Positions 56,562 through 64,000 of a DNA stretch of 64,000 bases are shown here, piece after piece. The notes under the pieces are model-generated. The model was not told the origin of the DNA. It saw nothing but the letters and a program-made list of their open reading frames with translations, and made no database searches. The translations under genes were made by a program, and so were the position numbers. Position 1 is the stretch's first letter. Each line of letters opens with the position of its first letter. The stretch is from Ornithodoros turicata (Eukaryota; Arthropoda; Arachnida; Ixodida; Argasidae): assembly GCF_037126465.1 (NCBI RefSeq), contig NC_088206.1, positions 54,478,841 to 54,542,840 on the forward strand, written 5' to 3'.

Positions 56562-57405
56562 GTAAGTGTTCGATGGGGTAGACATTCGTAGGGTTTACTT
56601 CAAGCCGAACGTACTACAGTATTGCTGCTTGGTATCCTTTCGTTCTTAATTTCGATAAAGCAGGTACTGGAGGAACAGTGTTTCACGTGAGACATCAGTG
56701 TTTCTATCTCATTCTACCTTTCGGTTTCTATTTCTATCCTTGTGGCTGTCGCACATATTATGCATTGAAACGCACCAGAAAAGTCATTGAAAGGCGCCAA
56801 TAAATAAACTCAAACAATACCAAACACCAAAAAGATGTAAGCACGCTGCTTCAGCACCTCTATGTGACTGTATACGCTAGTATGCATATAGGTACCTTCG
56901 AACTTGGAGCGTAATTTTAGTACACTGAAACTAATAACGCTTGAAAAACGCGTTGGAAACTACGCACTATAGCGGGAGGAATCTCTTGAGAGATTCACAC
57001 AAAACATTCACAGAGAAAAACATGAAAGAACAGTAAACGAGGTACAAAGCACTGTGAAAGCTTGTTTTTTCCTGTTCTGACCCAGCATAATGAGCCATCG
57101 CACTGATGAGAATATTTGCAGCCACCGCTGTGTGCATACCTGAATGTTCAGTGCATTGTGTTGCTTTAAGTAGATGGGAGAAATATTGCCGCACAGTTTT
57201 CTCCGGAAATCATCATTTCTGATCACTGTATATAGTAATTTGTCCCTTCGAATAGAGTTCTGTCGAATACTTCTGAGGTGGGTTCCTATGACCTGACACG
57301 CAACTCTTGACAAACGTATAGATACGGAAAGAAGAAAATCTTCGGCTTTGCGACTCGTCATTTTACGTATGAGGACGAGTGTATAGACGCGTTTTCGTGT
57401 CTTAG

Positions 57406-57793
57406 GTGTCTATGGCCTACCAGCATCAGCGAGTGTATGCTGTGCGCGTGGCTAAAATGTGGGCCAACACGAGCGCGCTGACGGTGAGTTGGAAGTCCGT
57501 CCCAGGAGGAGGTTTCTGCTTGTGCTACGCCACGGCCGAGCACTTCCAGAGAGGACTCAGCTTCTTCGACTGCATCCCTTACCACCGGGAGTCGCGATGT
57601 GATCTGGCCCGCTTCACCAACTGCACACAATCCGAGGGCGCCTCCTGTGCTCCTCAGACCGTCGCCACCTCCACCATGACGGGGCTAAGGCCAGGGACAA
57701 CGTACGCCTTTTGCACCATTGACTCAAACCCTGCCACAAAAACAGGCTACGACAAGCACGCCCTCTGCACGCGAACTTGGACGCTGGACGCTG
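57406..57793 (+). CDS. Gene B exon: fibronectin III-like domain
   Basis: The acceptor GTGTCTTAG ends at 57,405; the donor GTGAGT begins at 57,794. Phase 0 in, phase 1 out. The domain has SALTVSWKSVPGGGFCLCYA (strand B Trp and the strand C region) and TMTGLRPGTTYAFCTID (the L-x-PG-T-x-Y motif before strand F), plus eight or more Cys, so a disulphide-stabilised extracellular FN3. An ANTS and an NCTQ sequon are present. The Cys-rich FN3 after a signal peptide is somewhat like the NDNF family of secreted neurotrophic proteins, but I hold that only weakly. Confidence 0.7.
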
Positions 57794-58812
57794 GTGAGTA
57801 ACCGTCTGTCGTCGTGCCACAGAGTGCAAAACAAAAAAGAAGAAAGAAAAACTCTATGCAAAAATGCATGGCTGCAAAACTATACGGCGTTGATCCTTGC
57901 AAATTTAATGATCTGCATGTGGTTTTCTTGTCGTAAAGGAGCACTAAAGTGAAAAAGATGTCGTCCTTGATAGTAATACAAAAAGAACGGGATTCATCCG
58001 TTGCTTCGTTCGTGATTTGTGATCGATAGAAAAAAATGTAGTTTACACTTCCCCTCTTCTTCTCCTTCCCTAGAAGGCCAACAACGCGGAGCGTGCTCTC
58101 ATTGGTTTCCTGAAACCTTCAGAAGGTTTGTTCAATCATCGCTCGAGATCGTTTGAGGAGACCAATCCGAGGCCTCTGCCCATTTCAAGGCGTTAGCATT
58201 AGAAGCCCCAATTCGAAGAGAAGCCGGCCTCGTAGCAGAGTGACCGAGGTGTCCGTCTAAAGCGTGGCACGTGACGAAGAATACTCAGTCAGGCAGCGTT
58301 CCGCAAGCTGACTCGCTGTTCTCCGTCATGTGGAAGCGCGGAGCGACAGCAGCTCGGAGCTTGAGCCGTCATCAGTTGCGCCTCGTCTCTGGATGTATTC
58401 AGACGTCGTACCTCCTCCGAGAGTTTCGCGATCGGATGAGTTTGTGTATCATGTCGTGTGACGTATGTCATATGTGTCATGTCTGCATGCGGTGCGGTGT
58501 GGTGGTGTGGCGTGGTATATGTATGTATTCTGTATGAGAAGCAATTATAAGTATTACGAATGCCTAATGCTAACGCACTTAATCGCCCTCACATTTTTTG
58601 TCGTGCTTCTTGAGAAGGAAAGAAAACGCGTAAGTTGCGTTTGCTTTCGCTCATAAATCACGAAGGACGCAACCGATGACTGCCGTTCCTTTTATGCTGG
58701 AGTCAAGGTAAAGGCATCTTCCATTCCGTGGCGAAATTTTTTTTTTTTCATTCTATAGTGCCCCTTTAACTTTCGGGAGTTGATAAATGAAGGCTTGCCC
58801 GCTTTCTCTCAG
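57794..58812 (+). other. Gene B intron
   Basis: No repeat family recognised; a poly-T run near 58,740. Confidence 0.4.
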
Positions 58813-59076
58813 AGCTCCATTTCCGGACGCGAGTGTATTCGCACTACATGGTTGGCCTCGAGTGGACTGTGGGCAACGAAACAGAGAACCTGTTCAACGT
58901 CCGCCTGTGTGTTAGCCGTGACGGTTGCCAGTACATGTGTAAGGACAACTTGGTGGAAGTCCGCAGGGAGAAGTTCGTCGACTGGGTAGACCTCTCCAAG
59001 GAGAGGGTACGCCTTCAAGTTCGGCGAACAGACGGCGTCATACTTTTTGAGAGAAAATTCAACAGCAAGAAAGGAG
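58813..59076 (+). CDS. Gene B exon: following extracellular module
   Basis: The acceptor CTTTCTCTCAG ends at 58,812; the donor GTTAGT begins at 59,077. Phase 1 in and out, joining the previous exon exactly. It reads LHFRTRVYSHYMVGLEWTVG, then NETENLFNVRLCVSRDGCQY, MCKDNLVEVRREKFVDWVDL and RLQVRRTDGVILFERKF: beta-rich, with three Cys and an NET sequon. It probably forms a second beta-sandwich module. The gene continues past the window. Confidence 0.65.
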
Positions 59077-59576
59077 GTTAGTTTTCATCTGTAAAACGAG
59101 GCATGCGTGGCAGTCGACACGGGAGCTTCGTGTGCTTAAACTGCCATTAGACTCTAAAAAAATACACAAAACCATTTAGTTCATTTTGTATTATAAACCA
59201 ATTTGGTTCACAGACTCAGTAAGTAAAATGGAAATGCCGTCAGTGAATATTACGCGTTTCCACGAATTTTCGAAACAAGCCAGAAGCAGAGAAAGGGAAC
59301 CGAAACGACAACGGTATTATACGAGAAATATAGCAGGTAACGGTAACAGAGACAGAAACTGATATCGCGCACTCAGAATACCTGAAACAGAAGAAAATAA
59401 TTTGCCGTGCTGCAAAAATTCGGGTGCTGCTGCACCCGAATTATTAGAATCCGTTACGGTATCATTTTTCTTTTAGATAAATTTGTGAAATAAAGTTGAA
59501 TGAAGCAAACTAAAATTAATTGAGGTTCTAAACCTAAAATAAACAATCGAAATGGAGCGCATAAGTAAATAGTATA
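59077..59576 (+). other. Start of the last visible gene B intron
   Basis: Contains AACCGAAACGACAACGG-type degenerate sequence at 59,285-59,460 resembling that at 60,520-60,620. No exon found. Confidence 0.3.
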
Positions 59577-60269
59577 CAGGGTGTCTCAGAAAATGTGTCA
59601 TTAAATTATAATAATAAAAAAATTACGCCACCTAGAATCACGCGTTCAACCGAATTTGTTCTTACTAGGTTTTTGCCACCTTCTGATGTGAATGTCATCT
59701 TAATTTTTATTATGTCAGTTTTTTACCCCACAAATGTGAAGTGCGTGCCAAATTTACGCAAGTTCATGATAATTGTCACAGTTATTGGGGGGCGATCCAT
59801 CGTAAAAATAGCCGCACATCATACCTTTCGGAACGCACACAAAGCGCACGACCACATTTTGCGAGCTGTACACATCCTGTGTGTGCTGGGTTGAGCAGTC
59901 TCCTTTCGTTCGACGAAGAGCGAGGGTGGGCAAAGAGTGGTCGAGCGCTAGTTTGTGGGCACTCCGAAAACGCATGATATTCGGCTATTTGTTTGTTTTA
60001 TGACTTTCTTGATTTTTGATTTTTTTTCTGAACTTGACTAAATTCGACACGCCCTTCACGTAGGCGGAGTAGAAAAGCAAACTTTACTTTACTTTACTTT
60101 GCAAATTTCCAAGTTTATTTGTAGAAAATGACATAATAAAACCTGGGTTAGATAACATTCACATCAGGTCATTGCAAAAACCTAGTAAAAACAAATGCCG
60201 TTGACCACGTCATTCTAGGTGGCGTAGTTTTTATTTATAATTTCATGACACATTCTCTGGGACGCACTG
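59577..60269. mobile_element. Foldback element (CAGGGTGTCTCAGAAAATG), TA target site
   Basis: Inverted arms including ACTACGCCACCTAGAATCA-type blocks and ACCTAGTAAAAACAAATGCC; TA flanks. Sister of 61,214-62,847 and of the fragment at 28,131. Confidence 0.7.
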
Positions 60270-61213
60270 TAGAGTCAACACACAGAAGCATAGTTCTCAT
60301 ACGCTTATGGTAAGTTGCACGTTGCAAGCATGAGTAACATTCGTGGGAATCATGTTCATATATTAGCCACTCAAAATACCACTTGAATAAATGTTGTCTC
60401 TTGTATGCACGTATGCCTAAAGTCCTCAGATAGATTTCAGAATATATATGTAGAGGTATTAAGTTTTGTCGAGCTGCCTTATTTTGAGCTTACCAAAAGG
60501 AAAACAACAAAGCGGGTGGGGGCGGTAACGAAAACCGAAACAACGGAAACGAAAACAACAATAGTGGTAACAGAAACTGAAACAGAAACAAATATGGGCC
60601 GGCTGTAGGGTGTAACGGAGGCTATAACGGAAATGAAAAATATTCCGTGAATTTCCCCCGCTGAACAGTTTCACAGGTTCAGATTCTTCAAAAGTAAGTG
60701 ACGTCATTGAGAGGAGGCTTCTTTCCCCTAGCAATCTTACGACACTTCCGCCTCACATTTTGAGAAAATGCAGTGCGAGACACGTGGGTTACAACGACAT
60801 AAATTTTGTAAGATTCTATATTTGAGTCTGGGTCGTAGTCGTAGGTCTGGGGCTGTGAACAATTTAAATTTTAGGGGACTGTCGCATCCGTCCTGGTCGA
60901 TTCGGAAAATATATAGTTCCGTTTTACGCACCGACAATGACGGCGATAATTCGACGCGAATTAGTGTAGTAGCTTCTGTGCAATTTGATGTGATTGGCAA
61001 AAGTAGACGCCGGATGTTGAGAGTAAGGCGGAATTTCCTCTCTACGGAATCCGAGTAAACGTCAATCGGAGAAGGCCAATCAAAGAGTGGCCGGAGGTCC
61101 TTTGGCGACCGGCGGGTGAGTGATCGGAAAGGAGGGCGTCTGCAGGTAATGGAGAGTCTGTGATCGGCTTGTGGAATATCACTTCTGGAATATCACTTCT
61201 GGGTGTATTTATA
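60270..61213. other. Gene B intron, unique part
   Basis: AACGGAAACGAAAACAACA-type degenerate stretch near 60,530-60,600. A 97-codon frame at 60,768 shows no known domain. Confidence 0.3.
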
Positions 61214-61245
61214 CAGGGTGTCCCAGAAAACGTGTCATTGAATTA

Positions 61246-61999
61246 CAGTCGACCCGCGTTTATCCGGACTTCATTTATCCGGATCCTGCACTATCCGGAC
61301 AAAAAGGCATGGGGACGGATTTCTCCCCATGTATTTCGCCCTCGTTTATCCGAACTTCAGCTTCCGGACTCAGACCAGAATTCCAGGGAACAGAAGTGAC
61401 TAATACCCAACAATCGGCTTCAGTTATCCGGTCATTGTCCAGGAATGACACTTGGCCCACGCCAAGTCAAGCGAGGTCGAGAACCCTGGTCGTGGCCTTC
61501 TTTTTACTAACACAAAGACGGTGTTGCAAGGAAGAATTTTCTCCCCTTCTGACTTTGCACGTTACACAAAAGTAATCCACTGAGCAGTCTGGTCATTTCA
61601 GACTGAGAAGGTCCGCAACGAGGACCCCTGCGCTGCAATCATTGATGACAACATCATCAGTGTCGTCGCTTCCTATAGTGTTCAAGAAGAATCTGATGAT
61701 GAAAGCGTAGATGCACCTGCTGTGACGGTAGAAAATGCGCGGGCGGCACTGAGAACAGCGCTATTATTTTTCGAGCAACAGAACAATATTTCGCAAGTCA
61801 ATGCCATTCGCAAAGGTTTGCAAGAACTGGATGCGTGTATTAGAGTGAAACATATGACAATGGGTAGTTTTCTGTGTAATGATCAATAAAGATGTCCTGT
61901 TAGGGTCACTGTGGATTTTCGTGTTTCACTTATCCGGTTCCCCCGCTATCCGGACATTTTCACAGGAAACGAAGCCGTCCGGATAACGCGGGTCGACTG
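61246..61999. mobile_element. Tigger/pogo-type element
   Basis: Inverted ends CAGTCGACCCGCGTTTATCC and complement GGATAACGCGGGTCGACTG, TA at 61,244-61,245 and 62,000-62,001. CAGT(C)GACCCGCG-like ends with a TA duplication are typical of pogo/Tigger elements. Confidence 0.8.
61590..61890 (+). pseudogene. C-terminal relic of a Tigger/pogo transposase
   Basis: An open stretch lacking an ATG start reads EDPCAAIIDDNIISVVASYS, later an acidic EESDDESVD and VENARAALRTALLFFEQQNN, then IRKGLQELDACI, stopping at TAA with AATAAA overlapping. The acidic linker followed by an amphipathic helical end is the usual C-terminus of Tigger transposases. The DDE core is deleted. Confidence 0.55.
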
Positions 62000-62847
62000 T
62001 ATAATAAAAAAACTACGCCACCTAGAATCATGTGGTCAACAGCATTTGTTCTTATTAGGTTTTTGCGACCTCCTAATGTGAATGTCATGTACTCCAAGTT
62101 TAATTATCTAAATATTTGTGAACTGAACTCGGAAATTTGCCAAGTAAAGGTCACTTTTTTATCCCACCAATATGAAGAACGTGCCGAATTCACTCAACTT
62201 CATGATAATTCACAGTGATATTCACGAGCTATCCCATCGGAAAAAATAGCCGAATATCGTGCTTTTCGGAGCACCAGACCATAGCGCGCGATGACTTTTT
62301 GAGCGTAATCGCTCTTAGTGCGACGAAAGGAGGTTCGGAAGCTAGCCCACAGAGTGATAATAGAAAAAGTAACAGTTCCTAAAATTGGGAGAGGGAAAGC
62401 ATTATCCCAGCGAAAGTCTGACGTGATAAGCCGTGCCTGTTTTATCTCTTTCAGCGATGTCAGGGAGGGCTGGGTTTCCAACCTCCTTTCGTCGGACTGA
62501 CAAAGATTGCGCTGAAAAATTCATCGCGCGCTATTCTGTGCGACCTCCTTAGAGCATGATGTTCGGCTATTTTTTCCGATGGGATAGCTCCTGAATATCC
62601 CTGTCAATTATCATTAATTTGACTAAATTAGACACGCTCTTCACATTGGTGGGGTAAAAAAGTGACCTTTACTAGGCAAATTTCCGACTTAAGCTCGCAA
62701 AAATTTACATAATTAAACTTACGTTACACGACATTTACATGAGGAGGTGGCAAAAACCCAGTAAGAACAAATGCCATTGACCGCATGACTCTAGGTGGTG
62801 TAGTTTTTTTTATTATAATTCAATGATACGTTTTCTGGGACACCCTG

Positions 62848-63352
62848 TATATATAAGCTGTTCTCGAAAGAGAAACTTGGCTAAGTGAAGAGGTGTCAAA
62901 CATTGCTGTGTCGGTCTCATACACACGTTTTCGGACGCGATTGCTAAAGATGCTAGTTATGTCGCCAACTTCAAAAGTATAAAAGCCTATTATTTACCTT
63001 TTGTTTCTGTTCATGCACGTGCACAACCTGGCCATCGCAGAGCCTTGCACCAGTGCACTGTACTTATTCCTCCGAAGTCACAAAACGTTAGCTGACCAGG
63101 ACCCCACCCGAGTTCGGCGCACGGCCGCAAAAATATCTCAGATTTATTCAGCACTACAGGATGATAAAATGCTTCCTCCGTCTGGTCACATCTGCAAGGA
63201 AGATACACATAATAGAAAGGCTAACCCTACACAAAATGTCCAAAGAACACCTGGAACGACATTCCTCAAAAGAGGTACATTCGGGCACTGTCTGATTTTT
63301 GTTTACGTTTGTTTTTACGGCAGCGACGTTACATTGGCTGCAGCTTCGATGT
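62848..63352. other. Gene B intron spacer
   Basis: No feature recognised; a 130-codon frame at 63,001 runs into the foldback cluster and is not credible. Confidence 0.3.
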
Positions 63353-63753
63353 ACACTCTTAGAAATGAACTTCACTGCAAAGCATGCTCCTAGCCAACCA
63401 TCATCTCGAATGATATCGTTATCTGCCCTGATTTGTTGAAAACGGGAGGCGTACGCCATTTTTGTGACAATTATGAACAGCATAAGTGTCACAGAAAAGG
63501 CGTACGCCTCCCGTTTTCAACAAATCAGGGCAGATAACAATATCATCCGAGATTATGGTTGGCTAGGAGCGTGCTGTGCGGTGAAGTTCATTTCTAAGAG
63601 TGTACGCCTTTTTTGTGACAATTATGAACAGCATAAGTGTCACAAAAAAGGCGTACGCCTCCCGTTTTCAACAAATCAGGGCAGATAACAATATCATTCG
63701 AGATTATGGTTGGCTAGGAGCGTGCTACGCGCTGAAGTTCATTTTTAAGAGTG
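63353..63753. mobile_element. Foldback MITE, one and a half copies
   Basis: A complete palindrome (63,353-63,603) with CTCTTAGAAATGAACTTCAC ends is followed directly by a second right half (63,604-63,753) starting inside the loop (ACGCCTTTTTTGTGACAATT), as after slippage or unequal exchange. Confidence 0.7.
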
Positions 63754-64000
63754 TACACTCTAAAAACAGAACTTCACCACATAGCACGCTGTGTGCCAAC
63801 CATTGCCGAGAGTGATAGGGTTATCGCTTCTGATTCGAAGACAGAGGGGGCGTACGCCTTTTTGTGGCAATTTCATATATCTAAATTGCCACAAAAAGGC
63901 GTACGCCCACCTCTCTCTTCGAATCAGGAGCGATAACCCTATCATCAGTGGCAATGGTTGGCGCACAGCGTGCTATGCGGTGATGTTCTGTTTTTAGAGC
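63754..64000. mobile_element. Related foldback MITE, cut by the window edge
   Basis: Starts CACTCTAAAAACAGAACTTC; arms include GGCGTACGCC and TTCGAATCAGGAGCGATAAC pairs; the right end reaches the last bases of the window. A diverged subfamily of its neighbour. Confidence 0.7.

Larger units (their letters stand above)
61214..62847. mobile_element. Foldback element (CAGGGTGTCCCAGAAAACG) split by a Tigger-type element
   Basis: Ends CAGGGTGTCCCAGAAAACG and complement at 62,847 with TA outside. Without the insertion 61,246-61,999 (plus one TA) it would be about 880 bases, close to its sister at 59,577. Confidence 0.75.

Noticed and set aside
17843..57793. Joining exon 8 (ends phase 0 at 18,048) to the FN3 exon at 57,406 (phase 0) as one giant gene.
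   Set aside because: Exon 8 has an in-frame TGA at 18,040 before that donor, and an exon at 56,490 gives the FN3 protein its own start codon and signal peptide. Two genes explain the data better.
1..64000. CRISPR arrays, bacterial operons, riboswitches.
   Set aside because: Spliceosomal introns, poly(A) signals and eukaryotic transposons throughout; the only regular array (53,860-54,850) is a satellite without spacers.

Overview
The window looks like intron-rich, repeat-saturated arthropod nuclear DNA. A tick or mite is my best guess, from the mix of short-LTR Ty3-like elements, tRNA-derived SINEs, many TA-flanked foldback elements and very long introns; this is inference, since no species-diagnostic gene is present. 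Host coding sequence is a small fraction; most of the window is mobile DNA, much of it nested.

Host genes. (A) Positions 117-19,790, + strand: eight exons (117-187, 630-645, 995-1131, 2820-2852, 3930-4283, 6173-6226, 8727-8867, 17843-18048) have good splice sites and join in phase without a break into a complete predicted protein of 321 residues. It has a short acidic N-terminal tail, one transmembrane helix, and a long Ser/Thr-rich, N-glycosylation-sequon-rich C-terminal part. Most exons in the stalk begin and end in phase 1, so they can be added or skipped freely; two further phase-1 terminal exons (4662, 19717) could give other C-termini. (B) Positions 56,490-59,076 and beyond, + strand: the 5' end of a secreted protein with a signal peptide and a fibronectin-III-like, Cys-rich module; it continues past the window. 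Between them lies a 7SL (SRP) RNA gene on the minus strand at about 32,683-32,980, recognisable from its conserved blocks.

Mobile DNA, left to right: hAT-like and foldback elements in the introns of gene A; two internally deleted LTR retrotransposons, each with target duplications (11,988-14,219 and 14,648-16,797); a 4-kb non-autonomous Polinton-type element with AG...CT ends, 1-kb terminal inverted repeats and a perfect 6-bp target duplication (21,907-25,862), itself carrying a hAT element and a SINE; a long inverted repeat (26,465-31,505) with a hAT-like element inside; a decayed Polinton/Maverick of 11.3 kb (37,526-48,783) with packaging ATPase, pX-like gene, integrase, minor and major capsid genes and an adenain-like protease, all broken by stops, frameshifts or insertions, and no recognisable DNA polymerase; then mariner plus a run of four abutting foldback elements in TATATA tracts (48,830-53,801); a 41-bp satellite (53,860-54,850); and more foldback elements, one with a Tigger/pogo relic inside, to the right edge.

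The most interesting signal is that the terminal repeats of both Polinton-type elements are tandem arrays of CCAAT, GC-box and octamer-like (ATGCTAAT) motifs. This combination is reminiscent of adenovirus terminal repeats, where NFI, Oct-1 and Sp1 sites serve the origin and promoters. This is a testable hypothesis, not a demonstrated function.
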